Source of the DNA: Clostridiaceae bacterium
Lineage (GTDB): Bacteria; Bacillota; Clostridia; Peptostreptococcales; Natronincolaceae
Direction of reading: 5' to 3'
NCBI GenBank assembly: GCA_018432235.1
Contig: JAHDLO010000047.1
Coordinates: 1-55,754, forward strand
Length of the DNA: 55,754 nt
Of the stretch, positions 1 to 9,093 are shown in pieces. Below the pieces are notes generated by a model that saw only the letters and a program-made list of their open reading frames with translations, ran no database searches and was not told the origin of the DNA. A program made the translations under genes and the position numbers. Position 1 is the stretch's first letter. Every line of letters begins with the position of its first letter.

Positions 1-15
1 AAAAGGAGAGGCGAG

Positions 16-141
16 TAGTGTCACGAATAAGTGACACTATGCCACGAGCGGCGTCGAGTCAGTGAGGCGACCGAAGGCGAAGCGTCCTAGAGAACGCATG
101 GGTTCTCTGGAAAACAAACGTGGCGAAGCCACTTTTGTTCA
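16..141. repeat. Dispersed three-hairpin repeat, copy 1
   Basis: Three palindromes follow each other: 9-bp arms 16-24/31-39 (TAGTGTCAC/GTGACACTA), 7-bp arms 89-95/102-108 (AGAGAAC/GTTCTCT), and a long hairpin 113-139 with arms AACAAA-TGGC and GCCA-TTTGTT. The third hairpin plus flanks (109-141) is identical over 33 nt to 21847-21879, and GCGAAGCGTCCTA at 77-89 recurs at 21813-21825. The first two stems differ in sequence between copies but still pair. The element is non-coding; the short minus-strand reading frame across it is not supported. It resembles a REP/MITE-type mobile or RNA-structured element, but no family can be named from here. Confidence 0.7.
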
Positions 142-266
142 TTTTTTCATTAAATGATATCATTAATGATATAATTAATGTTTTTATCGATAAATATTGA
201 TATGCTAGGGTATTTGTAATATATTCAAGGCAGAGGTATTTCATTTTAGGGAGGGAAGGATAGCTT

Positions 267-1226
267 ATGGTGTTTGGAAGACAATTTGCAAATGTAGTTG
301 AGTGGGAAGAATTCAGAGACGATATGATTTTCTGGAAATGGCATAATAAAGAGATAAAAAAAGGCAGTAGGCTGATTATTCGTCCGGGGCAGGACGCAAT
401 TTTCTTAAACTCAGGAAGAATAGAAGGGATATTTAAGGACGAGGGAGACTACGATATAGAATCTCAGATTATACCCTTTTTATCTACACTAAAGGGCTTT
501 AAGTTTGGCTTTAACAGTGGCATGAGAGCAGAGGTGCTCTTTGTAAATACAAAGGAATTTACTGTAAAATGGGGTACGAAAAATGCAATAAATATACCCC
601 ATCCCCAGCTTCCCGGAGGGCTTCCAATTCGTGCCAACGGAACCTTTAATATTAAGGTAAGCGATTATATTGCACTTATAGACAAGGTGGCAGGGATAAA
701 GGCATCCTATGTGGTGGAGGATGTAAGGCTTAGGATTATATCCATATTGGATCAGCTGCTGATGAAGTGGATTAGTAAGGAGGGAAAGGATATGTTTAAT
801 CTTCAAGCCAATGCCTTTGATATTGCCAAGGGCATCAGAGAGGACTTAGACATGAGCGTGATGAAGGACGGCCTAAGCATAACCGGCTTTAATATCATGA
901 GCTTCAGCTATCCAGAGGAAATCCAAAAAATGATTACAAAGACAGCCTCCCACAGCATGATCGGCGACCTCGGCAAATATCAGCAGGTGGAAATGGTGGA
1001 CGGCATTGCCTCCGGAAGAGTTAAGGGGGGCGGAGCCGCCTCAGACATGGCCGGCATGATGATGGGCATGAACATGGCTGGGGAAATGATGAAAAAAATG
1101 AAGGAGATTGACAAGGATAAAGAGGCAGAGGAAAAGACCGCCAAGTCGAAGCCAAACTTCTGCCCAAATTGCGGTACCAAAACAGGCAATGGGAATTTCT
1201 GCTCCAACTGCGGAGAAAAGCTATAG
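267..1226 (+). CDS. SPFH-domain protein with C-terminal zinc ribbon (YdjI-like)
   Basis: A 319-residue cytosolic protein of the SPFH/band-7 type found in Firmicutes as YdjI (often mislabelled 'virion core protein'). Residues about 20-250 form the SPFH region, residues 255-280 are a Gly/Met-rich linker, and the C-terminus carries a CPNCG...CSNCG zinc ribbon ending in EKL. The start is an ATG preceded by GGGAGGG. In B. subtilis YdjI is recruited to the membrane by YdjG/YdjH (known). Homologues of those partners lie about 23 kb away at 24271-26141, so the set seems to be dispersed here (inference). It stands alone between a repeat and a convergent gene. Confidence 0.85.
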   Translation: MVFGRQFANVVEWEEFRDDMIFWKWHNKEIKKGSRLIIRPGQDAIFLNSGRIEGIFKDEGDYDIESQIIPFLSTLKGFKFGFNSGMRAEVLFVNTKEFTVKWGTKNAINIPHPQLPGGLPIRANGTFNIKVSDYIALIDKVAGIKASYVVEDVRLRIISILDQLLMKWISKEGKDMFNLQANAFDIAKGIREDLDMSVMKDGLSITGFNIMSFSYPEEIQKMITKTASHSMIGDLGKYQQVEMVDGIASGRVKGGGAASDMAGMMMGMNMAGEMMKKMKEIDKDKEAEEKTAKSKPNFCPNCGTKTGNGNFCSNCGEKL

Positions 1227-1261
1227 CATCAGACTTAACCAAAAAAGTATAGATAAGCTTA

Positions 1262-1289
1262 AAGGGCAAGGTTTTCAAACCTTGCCCTT
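1262..1289. terminator. Hairpin between convergent genes
   Basis: Ten-bp perfect arms AAGGGCAAGG/CCTTGCCCTT with an 8-nt loop lie between the SPFH gene (+) and the dehydrogenase gene (-). There is no clear U-tract on either side, so it is a probable but weak intrinsic terminator. Confidence 0.55.
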
Positions 1290-1347
1290 ACCATGTCCAA
1301 TATAATTTTGGATTCAATGCGTATATGCGGGGGAATAGCCTCTATTG

Positions 1348-2250
1348 TTATTCAGATAAAAAGCCCACCATATTATCCAGCACCTTAAAGGAAAGCCTTT
1401 CCTTCGCCTGAGCCGTCCAGCCAGCCACCTTGTCGGTATAAATAACCCGCTTATATTCCTTGAATATTTCATAATAGCTGCCCATAGCTACCCTGTCAAA
1501 TATGGCGAAATTTCCTTCCTGTGATATCCACGATTTAAAGGCTTCTACGTCAAAGGTTGGGCCTAAGGAAGTATTTACTAATACTTTTCCATTGCCAAGG
1601 AGCCCAAACTCCTCTGCTCCTATTAGCTTGGAATTTCTAGGCAAATGCGTGGATATAATATCCGACTCCTGTAGCAATGCCTTTAGCTCTAGATAATTTA
1701 TACCCTTATCCTCCAGCTGGGGCCTCCTTGAACGATTATAGTAATTTACCGTCATACCAAAGGCTCGCGCCTTTTCCGCCAGCATAGAGCCAAGGGTGCC
1801 CATGCCTATAATACCTAGCCTTTGACCTGTCAGCTCCAGAACGTCCGCCCTCCACTGATGCTCTCCAAAGCCGTGCAATAGTCTGGACAATTCACCAATA
1901 ATATATTCAATCACACCTTCGTCTCCGTAGTCCCGGACACCCAGGACTGTAATTCCCGCTTCTCGTGCAGCTGCAATGTCTACATTGGCGCTGGCTTCAT
2001 CGTAAAGGCTGCAGCACATACCGATATATTTTAAGCCCCTAGCCCCTTCAATTATTTCTCTGTCGATGACAGTATTCCATGAAACCAAAAGACAGTCGGC
2101 ATCCGCTATTCTGGAAATTATCTCCTTTTTGTCTGTGGGATAATCATTATAAAAAACAGCTTCTACAGCTAGGTCCTTAAGCTTTAGTCTTGCATTTTCC
2201 ACTAATCCGGTATTATCTACCGCTACAAGCCTATTAAATTTCATTGCCAC
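1348..2250 (-). CDS. 2-hydroxyacid dehydrogenase-family protein lacking catalytic residues
   Basis: A 300-residue protein with the fold of D-isomer-specific 2-hydroxyacid dehydrogenases. The NAD-binding Rossmann motif GIIGMGTLGS is intact, and THLP in the following segment matches the family. However, the usual NTARG segment reads NTSLGP, the DVFExEP segment reads DRVAMG, and the TPH segment near the C-terminus reads TDK, so the Arg-Glu-His triad appears absent. It may bind NAD without classical dehydrogenase chemistry or use other residues (inference). A single-gene unit, divergent from the MBL gene. The ATG start has an upstream GGAGGTG on the minus strand. Confidence 0.8.
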   Translation of the reverse strand: MAMKFNRLVAVDNTGLVENARLKLKDLAVEAVFYNDYPTDKKEIISRIADADCLLVSWNTVIDREIIEGARGLKYIGMCCSLYDEASANVDIAAAREAGITVLGVRDYGDEGVIEYIIGELSRLLHGFGEHQWRADVLELTGQRLGIIGMGTLGSMLAEKARAFGMTVNYYNRSRRPQLEDKGINYLELKALLQESDIISTHLPRNSKLIGAEEFGLLGNGKVLVNTSLGPTFDVEAFKSWISQEGNFAIFDRVAMGSYYEIFKEYKRVIYTDKVAGWTAQAKERLSFKVLDNMVGFLSE

Positions 2251-2461
2251 ACCTCCACCATTTATATATTAAATTGTAATCATTTTGTATCTATTAAGCT
2301 TACAGGATAGAGTATAATATAAATAATCGGAATATACAAGCGGCATAAAATCTACAAAAATCCTATTGACAGGATGATAGCATCATAGGAAGCTAAGGCT
2401 AGATAAGCGTTATTTACATAGCTGTAGGTAAACATATAATCTAACAAAAGAGGTGTATGCA

Positions 2462-3340
2462 ATGTATGAATTAGTGCAGGTAGGGGAGAGAACATATTAT
2501 GTCAATTGTCCTGCAAAAATGGGTATCTATAAAATCAACGATACGGAGGTCTGTTTAATCGATACCGGCAACGACAAGGAGGCAGGGAAGAAGCTGCATA
2601 AAATACTGCAGGAGAAGGGGTGGCGTCTAAAGGTAATTATTAATACCCATTCCCATGCCGACCATATTGGAGGGAATGCACTTTTACAGCAGAGGACAGG
2701 AGCTCCGGCATATTCTGTTGGAGTGGATACTCCCTTCATTAAGCATCCAATTCTTGAACCATCATTTCTATACGGTGGCTATCCAATGAAGGAGCTGAGG
2801 AATAAGTTTTTAATGGCAGCGCCCAGTGAAATTCAAGAGTTATCGGAGGCTGAGCTTCCAGAGGGCATGGCATTGATCAGTCTCGACGGACATTCCTTCT
2901 CAATGGTAGGAGTCAAAACCCCAGATAATATATGGTTTTTAGCAGATGCCTTATCCAGCAAAGCTATTATAGAAAAGTACCATGTGGTCTTTTTATATGA
3001 TGTGGAAGGCTACCTAAACGCGTTGTCAAAAATCGAGGCGCTGGAGGGGGATTTGTTTATCCCCTCCCATGCGGAAGCAACGAAGGACATTAAGGCCCTG
3101 GTAGAGATAAATAGACGTAAGGTCAACGAAATCATTGAGAAAATACAGCGTATTTGCATAAGACCCTGCAGCTTTGAGGAGGTTTTGAAGGAAATATTCG
3201 ATCACTATCAGCTGACGATGGACTTAAATCAATATGTTTTGGTGGGAAGCACCATAAGATCCTATATGGCTTATATGCATGACAAGAATATACTGATTTC
3301 AAAGGTAGAAGACAATAGATTTTTATGGCAGGTAAAATAA
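2462..3340 (+). CDS. MBL-fold metallo-hydrolase
   Basis: A zinc-dependent metallo-beta-lactamase-fold hydrolase of 292 residues. The HxHxDH metal motif is present as THSHADHIGG near residue 65, and further metal ligands are likely in LDGHS and in PSHAE. The remainder is a helical C-terminal tail. The ATG at 2462 is preferred because AGAGGTG lies at a normal distance; an in-frame GTG at 2453 sits inside that ribosome site. The substrate cannot be told from sequence; this superfamily includes thioesterases, glyoxalases and nucleases. It is transcribed away from the dehydrogenase gene. Confidence 0.85.
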   Translation: MYELVQVGERTYYVNCPAKMGIYKINDTEVCLIDTGNDKEAGKKLHKILQEKGWRLKVIINTHSHADHIGGNALLQQRTGAPAYSVGVDTPFIKHPILEPSFLYGGYPMKELRNKFLMAAPSEIQELSEAELPEGMALISLDGHSFSMVGVKTPDNIWFLADALSSKAIIEKYHVVFLYDVEGYLNALSKIEALEGDLFIPSHAEATKDIKALVEINRRKVNEIIEKIQRICIRPCSFEEVLKEIFDHYQLTMDLNQYVLVGSTIRSYMAYMHDKNILISKVEDNRFLWQVK

Positions 3341-3370
3341 ATAGAAGATAAACAAGGAGAAGGTGTTGAC

Positions 3371-5215
3371 ATGAAAAAAGCGCATCTATATTTCATTTTA
3401 ACAGCTGCAATGCTTATGCTTTTTCTGAGCGGCTGTAGCAATACCAGGGTTTCAGCTCCACCTGAGCAGGAGATTATCAGCTCACTCCTTTATCCTGCAT
3501 ATATTTACGAGGGGCAGAATAAGCAGTGGGGATATATTAATGAAGCTGGTGAATTTGCTATAGCGCCTAAATTTAGCTATGCAGAGGAGTTTCACATCGA
3601 TGGTCTGGCGATTGTTGGTTTAGATGGGAAATATGGTGTTATAAATGTAGCCGGCGGATATGTGGTTAAGCCTGATTTTATCTATATCTTAGATATTTAT
3701 CAGGGCACCATCGTAGGTGTAAAGGAAAATAACAGCGGCTATACCTTTATGGATACAAAAGGAAATATCATAAAGGAGGTTACGGGTCAACTGGATAAAT
3801 TCAGTCAGGGCCTAGCCCTATATACCAGCTCCAGTGATTGGCAAAACAGGGAATACGGGTATATCGATCATAAGGGGAACATGGTTATAGAAGCCAACTA
3901 CCTTTGGGGAACCCCCTTTACTGAGGCGGGGGCAGTGGTTAAAACAAAGGAAAATCAATTTGCAGTTATAGATAATAAGGGACAGACCCTGCGCAAGCTG
4001 GAGGGAGCTATTATAAGTGAAGTTAGTGAGGGTGTAGTGTCCTATCGCGGAGAAGCCACCGGAAAGTTGGGCTATATGACCCTGCAGGGGGAAAAATTAA
4101 CTGAGGCAATCTTTGATGAGGCAAGACCCTTCAAGGGTGGAAGGGCAGAGGTTATGGTAAGCGACTCTTCGGGTTTAGACTTTTGGGGACTCATAGACCA
4201 CAACGGTGACTTTGTATTGGAGGCAAAATTTGGTGGCATTGAGGTGCTGAATGATGATCTTTATGCAGTATGTGAGCCACACGAGTATTTAAGCTGGTAT
4301 TGGAGGGACTTTCTGCCAAAGGCTTTAATGAACCAGAGGGGAGAGCTGTTAAGCGATTATATTTACTATACCTTTGGTGAATTACAGGAGGGTATGAAGT
4401 ATTATTCCGATGGCATAAATACCTATATCACAGATGCTGCCTATAGCGCCGACAAAAAGTTTGAACCCCAAAGCGGGATAGGAAAGGTAAAGGCTGTAGG
4501 AGAGCTGCTTAAGCTGGAGCTGGACAATGAATTAATATATATGACAAGGGAAGGAAAGGAAATCTGGAGGGGCGAGTATAGCCACCGGTTAAAGGAAGGC
4601 GGAAGTATAGTAGCTAAAAAGCACAGACCTGACAGATATACACTGACCTATTACCCACAAATAGCAGATTATCCGGATAAGGCTGTTGAGGCTGAGTTAA
4701 ATAGAATATTTGAGGCGCTTTTTATAGCTAAAGAAAAAGATACTGAGGGTGCTTTAGATGGATATTACGAGAGCATAGAAAAAGGCTTCAGTGCGGAGGA
4801 AAAGGGAGGACTACTGACGATTATTGAAGAGGGCTACTATTATAGCCTTGGCGCTGCCCATGGTACCCCCTGGATTAAAAGCTATCATTTTAATGCTAAA
4901 AATGGCAGGCAATATAGGCTTGAGGATTTGTTTATTGACGGCAGCAGCTATTCAGAGCGGCTGGAGAGCATAATCCGTAAGCAAATGGAGGGTGCGGAGG
5001 CGTTTATTTACTTTGAATCGGCAGAGGTTAAAATCAGTGAAGAGCAGTTTTTCCTATTGACTGAGGAGGGGCTGGAAATACGCTTTCAGGTGTATGAAAT
5101 CGCCAGCTATGCTGAAGGCATGCCATCCTTCATGATTCCCTACGAGGCAATATCAGATATTATAAATACAGAGGGAGAGCTGTGGTATTCGATTAAGGAC
5201 CATTTAGATATATAA
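3371..5215 (+). CDS. WG-repeat lipoprotein with DUF3298-like C-terminus
   Basis: A 614-residue exported lipoprotein. Residues 1-21 are a signal peptide ending in the lipobox LSGC, so Cys22 is probably lipidated. Residues about 40-300 hold at least five WG-type beta repeats (for example GYINEAGEFAIAPKF, YGYIDHKGNMVIEANY and WGLIDHNGDFVLEAKF), which normally build a propeller-like surface. The C-terminal 180 residues resemble the DUF4163/DUF3298 pair found in clostridial surface and anti-sigma proteins. It follows the MBL gene by 30 bp with its own GGAGAAGG site and ends at a strong terminator. Role unknown; a surface binding or sensing protein is likely. Confidence 0.8.
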   Translation: MKKAHLYFILTAAMLMLFLSGCSNTRVSAPPEQEIISSLLYPAYIYEGQNKQWGYINEAGEFAIAPKFSYAEEFHIDGLAIVGLDGKYGVINVAGGYVVKPDFIYILDIYQGTIVGVKENNSGYTFMDTKGNIIKEVTGQLDKFSQGLALYTSSSDWQNREYGYIDHKGNMVIEANYLWGTPFTEAGAVVKTKENQFAVIDNKGQTLRKLEGAIISEVSEGVVSYRGEATGKLGYMTLQGEKLTEAIFDEARPFKGGRAEVMVSDSSGLDFWGLIDHNGDFVLEAKFGGIEVLNDDLYAVCEPHEYLSWYWRDFLPKALMNQRGELLSDYIYYTFGELQEGMKYYSDGINTYITDAAYSADKKFEPQSGIGKVKAVGELLKLELDNELIYMTREGKEIWRGEYSHRLKEGGSIVAKKHRPDRYTLTYYPQIADYPDKAVEAELNRIFEALFIAKEKDTEGALDGYYESIEKGFSAEEKGGLLTIIEEGYYYSLGAAHGTPWIKSYHFNAKNGRQYRLEDLFIDGSSYSERLESIIRKQMEGAEAFIYFESAEVKISEEQFFLLTEEGLEIRFQVYEIASYAEGMPSFMIPYEAISDIINTEGELWYSIKDHLDI

Positions 5216-5221
5216 ATTTGA

Positions 5222-5254
5222 GGTAGGCGGATAACCGCCTACCTTATATATTTC
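5222..5254 (+). terminator. Intrinsic terminator after WG-repeat gene
   Basis: Perfect 9-bp stem GGTAGGCGG/CCGCCTACC with an ATAA loop, followed by a T-rich run (TTATATATTTCT), seven bases after the upstream stop codon. Confidence 0.85.
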
Positions 5255-5309
5255 TAAAAAATGCCGATATACCTTTATATCAAGCAAAGAATAAATGGAG
5301 GTGAAGACT

Positions 5310-5816
5310 GTGAAGATTTTCCCGAATACTGGCACCTACAATATCCTTGAGGGTGTCAGCGGCAAAAGCAGTGATGATACGAAGAAAAAAGCAATGAAGG
5401 ATGCAATGACAGCTATACGTCAGACAAAAGAAGCCATCAGCCTGACGAAAAAGGAAAAAAGCACTGTCATCAAGGAAAAGATTAACAAAAAAATATCTGC
5501 TGGAGCCAAATTGACGCCACAGGAAATGGCTTATTTACAAAGAACAGACCCAGCCTTGTATATGAGGGTCAAGAGAATAGAAATGCATAGGGAGGCGCTG
5601 GAAAATAGATTAAAGGGCTGTAAGTCAAAGCAGCAGGTGGAGGCAGTATACAGTCAAGCCCTGTCCATGATCCGTGAAAAGGACCCGGATGGTCAGCTCT
5701 TGGCTAAAGCCTTTAATGATGTACTGAAGGAATTTAAAAAGACAAGGGAATATAACTCTCTGCCAGCAGAGGATAAGGACGAAGAGGCACCTAAAAACAT
5801 TAAAGGCAGCCATTAA
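5310..5816 (+). CDS. Hypothetical helical, charged protein
   Basis: About 168 residues, lysine-rich and predominantly alpha-helical, with no signal peptide or membrane segment. I do not recognise a family. An ATG at 5295 is in frame, but GGAGGTG at 5297-5303 overlaps it and sits six bases before a GTG at 5310, so the GTG is the more likely start. Features visible: a basic region around residues 25-65, LTPQEMAYLQRTDPALY near the middle, and an acidic tail. It lies alone between a terminator and the diguanylate cyclase gene. Confidence 0.6.
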   Translation: MKIFPNTGTYNILEGVSGKSSDDTKKKAMKDAMTAIRQTKEAISLTKKEKSTVIKEKINKKISAGAKLTPQEMAYLQRTDPALYMRVKRIEMHREALENRLKGCKSKQQVEAVYSQALSMIREKDPDGQLLAKAFNDVLKEFKKTREYNSLPAEDKDEEAPKNIKGSH

Positions 5817-5938
5817 CAATAGTTTAATTTATAGAATAATAATATTGGATATTTTATGAAAATTATGATATATATATACATGTAATTGAGGCATCGTTAT
5901 GATACTCTATTTAAAACCATATAATTGAGGTGCTTCAA

Positions 5939-7825
5939 ATGAGGTGTATATATAAGAAGAGGACAAGCCTTATCATTGGCTTTATAATGATTTTGTTGTC
6001 GATGTTAGCTGCAAATGCTGCCATTATTGATGCAAATGCCTACAGCATGCCTATTGCCAAAGCGGGGCTAATGGACACAGCACAATGGCGTCCACAGACG
6101 GATGGACTGCTGAATTTAAATGGCGAATGGGAGCTTTATTGGAATCAGCTGCTGGAGCCGAGAGATTTTAAGGGTGCCGCTGTTGAAAAAGCCTATGTCA
6201 GTCTGCCTATTGAGCTGACGGAGGTGTTGAAAGACAATGGCGAAGGGTATGCTGCTGAGGGCTATGGCACCTTACGGCTTAATATTAGAATAAAGGATTT
6301 AGGAAAGCTCTACGGCCTTAAATTTCAATACTTTTCTTCGGCTTATAAAGTCTGGGTTAATGGCGCCCTCTTGTTTGAAGCAGGTGCTGTATCCGATGGC
6401 AGAGCCAACTTCAGGCCTCAATACTTGCCTGGAGAGATTTTTTTTCAAGGGGATACTGAAGTTGTGGAGATTGTGGTACAGATATCCAATTTCCATCATA
6501 GACGCATTAAATTAAATGAGGTAAAATTTGGCACTGCTGATGAAATACAAAGAGCTACCAATCTCAAGATTATCCAAGAAGGGATAATCTTTGGCAGCCT
6601 GCTTCTAATCGCCCTGTATTATTTAATCCTTTACTTTATTCAAAAAAGAGAGGCTGCCCTTATCTACCTCTCTTTAATCGCCTTTGTTGTAGCCGTCAGG
6701 GGAAGTATAGTGAGTGAGCGGATTTTGATAAGATTATGGCCGCTTTTTCCTGCTGAGCTGATGATGAAGCTGGGATATCTGCCTACCTTTGTTTTATTGC
6801 CCTTATTAAATCTTTATCTATACGAAATATTCAGAGCGCCTCAGCTAAAAAAGCTGGCAGCAGCATCCAAGTATATATGCATGATAATGGGACTGATAGT
6901 GTGCACCACCTCTGTTAAGATATATGATATGATTTTTACATATGGTCAGTGGATAAATGTGCTTTTAGGGATTTATACCATATATTTATTAATATCCAAC
7001 GGACTTTTCAAAAAAACCAGAGGCTCCTATACAATGGCAATAGGGGGAGTAATGATATTAATTGCGGCAGTCAACGATATCTTAAGGGAGCTAAGTATCA
7101 TAACCACACCAGAGGCATTGTCCACAACAATAGTCGCCTTTATATTATTGCAGGCTTTGTTTTTAGCATGGCGATTCAATGACGCCTTTATAAAGGCTCG
7201 ACAGCTGGCGAAGGAAAATGAAGCAATGTTTCAGGAAATACAGCAGCTGAACAAGGATTTAGAGGAAAAAATAAGAAGCCGTACCCGTGCTCTGGAGATT
7301 GCCAACAGCAAGCTGGAGACGCTTACAAGAACAGACGCACTGACTGGCTTAGCTAATAGAAGGTATTTTGACGAAAGAATACAGCAGGAGTGGTTTAAGT
7401 CCATAAGAGATAAACGGCCTCTTTCAGTTATAATGGTGGATATAGACTTTTTTAAGGGCTACAATGATACCTATGGACATATTGAAGGGGATGAGTGCTT
7501 GAAAAAGATCACTAAGGAGCTGGAGGAAGGGGTGCGCCATAAATCTGGCATCGTCGCCCGATATGGGGGAGAGGAGTTTATAGTACTACTGCCCAATATA
7601 GAGGCTGACGATGCCAGAGAAATCGCAGAAGGCTTGAGAGCCGCCATAAAGCGCTTAAAAATTCCCCATAAATCCTCTTCCATCAGTGAATATGTCACTA
7701 TTAGTCTGGGATTAAGCTCTATGATAGTATCCAGGGAGGATTCTCTTAGAAGCTTTATCAGCAAGGCGGACCAGGCGCTGTATCTATCAAAGGACAGGGG
7801 AAGAGACAGAGTAGAGGCAATATAA
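5939..7825 (+). CDS. Membrane diguanylate cyclase (7TM sensor + GGDEF)
   Basis: A 628-residue protein predicted to make cyclic di-GMP. Order: signal/anchor segment; extracytoplasmic beta-rich sensor of the DISM type (about residues 45-200, with VWVNGALLFEAG); seven transmembrane helices (about 215-420); a short coiled coil; and a GGDEF domain with the active motif GGEEF at 543-547. The RxxD inhibitory site expected a few residues upstream is not present (RHKSGIVARYGGEEF), so product inhibition may be weak. The ATG at 5939 is preferred over a GTG at 5930 because GAGGTG lies between. A related gene is at 12433. Confidence 0.9.
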   Translation: MRCIYKKRTSLIIGFIMILLSMLAANAAIIDANAYSMPIAKAGLMDTAQWRPQTDGLLNLNGEWELYWNQLLEPRDFKGAAVEKAYVSLPIELTEVLKDNGEGYAAEGYGTLRLNIRIKDLGKLYGLKFQYFSSAYKVWVNGALLFEAGAVSDGRANFRPQYLPGEIFFQGDTEVVEIVVQISNFHHRRIKLNEVKFGTADEIQRATNLKIIQEGIIFGSLLLIALYYLILYFIQKREAALIYLSLIAFVVAVRGSIVSERILIRLWPLFPAELMMKLGYLPTFVLLPLLNLYLYEIFRAPQLKKLAAASKYICMIMGLIVCTTSVKIYDMIFTYGQWINVLLGIYTIYLLISNGLFKKTRGSYTMAIGGVMILIAAVNDILRELSIITTPEALSTTIVAFILLQALFLAWRFNDAFIKARQLAKENEAMFQEIQQLNKDLEEKIRSRTRALEIANSKLETLTRTDALTGLANRRYFDERIQQEWFKSIRDKRPLSVIMVDIDFFKGYNDTYGHIEGDECLKKITKELEEGVRHKSGIVARYGGEEFIVLLPNIEADDAREIAEGLRAAIKRLKIPHKSSSISEYVTISLGLSSMIVSREDSLRSFISKADQALYLSKDRGRDRVEAI

Positions 7826-7835
7826 AGCATCGGCT

Positions 7836-8921
7836 CTACTCCTGTGGTTGAGGGCTGTAGCTTATGGTCAAGAATTTATCGAATTCCTTTTTAAAGCAAT
7901 TCTCCAGTTCCGTGCTATAGCCGATAACAATATGACTATGATTTTCTGCCAGCAATTGAAGAATCTCGTCGGCGTCAGCCTTCTTCTTCACCTTAACCGT
8001 CCGTTGTTTTTTATTGATGTCAAATAATTCTACGCTCAAATATTTTTGGGGTATACCTCTATTTATTACGGTATGCTCCCTGAAATAGGCCCATACGGTC
8101 TCTTTATTATCTGCAATTTTAGCTGTTGCCCCATCCAGGTAAATCATCCATCTATTACCTACCCATATTTCTTTACCAACTAAAGCTGCACCAGCAAAAT
8201 CTGATTCAAGTGTTTTAAGACTTACGGCGGGGTTAATATCTAAATAGTTGGTGATGCTCTTTTGATAGGAGCCGGTAAAGGCTCTGGCTAGGGTATATAC
8301 AGCAAATAGTAGCATTGCTGCCGCCAAGACGGCAGAAAAGATAACAGCATTTTTATTTAATTTACCGATATTACCATGCTTTATGACGTATGGTGTGGCC
8401 CAAGCATCGATTTCCTCTGGTGGGTATTGTAAATATTCCATAAAGCTTTTAAGATAGAACCATTCATCAGCAGGGATTTCTTGAATTGTTCCCTTGATCT
8501 CTAGCGTAGTTGACGGATATTCAATGACTTCATTTAACCAATCATAGGTTTCATTAACGATTTGATTGGCTGTTTCAAGCTCGGCTTTAGTCAGAGAAAC
8601 ACCCATCAGCTTATTTTCATTTGTCGGGATTAAATAATCAGAATTTACGGTGGTGGATATTTTGGTGTCGGCGTCGGTTGAGACGGTATCCATATAGGCA
8701 CCAAGGGAAAGCGACATTTCAGTTATAACATATTGATTTTTATAATCAGCAACACTGATCTCCTCTAGAGGAATAGGGCCTGAAAGAAATTTCAGCAATG
8801 CAAAATCCGAATAAAACAGATAACCAGCGATAGCCAAAAAAATGATTAATGTCCGCGATAAAGCAAGGCGTTTTCCTTTTTTCTTAAGTAATGATAGCAT
8901 TTCAGAATCATAATATTCCAT
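7836..8921 (-). CDS. Hypothetical two-TM membrane protein
   Basis: A 361-residue protein with a transmembrane segment at about 22-45, an extracytoplasmic domain of about 150 residues, a second transmembrane segment at about 195-215, and a cytoplasmic C-terminal domain with several beta-strands (for example WMIYLDGATAKIAD). It resembles uncharacterised clostridial membrane proteins (possibly DUF6709, uncertain). No catalytic motif is visible. It is convergent with the diguanylate cyclase gene, with only 10 bp between them, and has its own GGAGGTATAC ribosome site. Confidence 0.6.
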   Translation of the reverse strand: MEYYDSEMLSLLKKKGKRLALSRTLIIFLAIAGYLFYSDFALLKFLSGPIPLEEISVADYKNQYVITEMSLSLGAYMDTVSTDADTKISTTVNSDYLIPTNENKLMGVSLTKAELETANQIVNETYDWLNEVIEYPSTTLEIKGTIQEIPADEWFYLKSFMEYLQYPPEEIDAWATPYVIKHGNIGKLNKNAVIFSAVLAAAMLLFAVYTLARAFTGSYQKSITNYLDINPAVSLKTLESDFAGAALVGKEIWVGNRWMIYLDGATAKIADNKETVWAYFREHTVINRGIPQKYLSVELFDINKKQRTVKVKKKADADEILQLLAENHSHIVIGYSTELENCFKKEFDKFLTISYSPQPQE

Positions 8922-9058
8922 AGTATACCTCCATTTTTACTGTATTCATAACTATTAGTTTATAGCAGTTTACATTTTTTGTATATAGGCTATAAGACTT
9001 GATTTATAATCTTATAGCTTAGTTTACAAGACACTAGGTGGGTCAAAGGATAAATAAT

Positions 9059-9087
9059 TTGACAAAAATTTGAAAAAGGTGTATAAT
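9059..9087 (+). promoter_or_regulatory. Consensus sigma-A promoter upstream of ablA
   Basis: TTGACA at 9059-9064 and TATAAT at 9082-9087 are both perfect consensus hexamers separated by exactly 17 bp. The predicted transcript start is about 9094, which leaves a leader of some 340 nt before the ablA start codon. Confidence 0.85.
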
Positions 9088-9093
9088 ATATAT

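Noticed and set aside
59..244. Minus-strand 61-codon frame at the left edge
   Set aside because: It spans the hairpin repeat and AT-rich promoter region; no ribosome site and no homology expected.
2453..2461. GTG 2453 as start of the MBL gene
   Set aside because: The GTG is part of the ribosome site used by the ATG at 2462.
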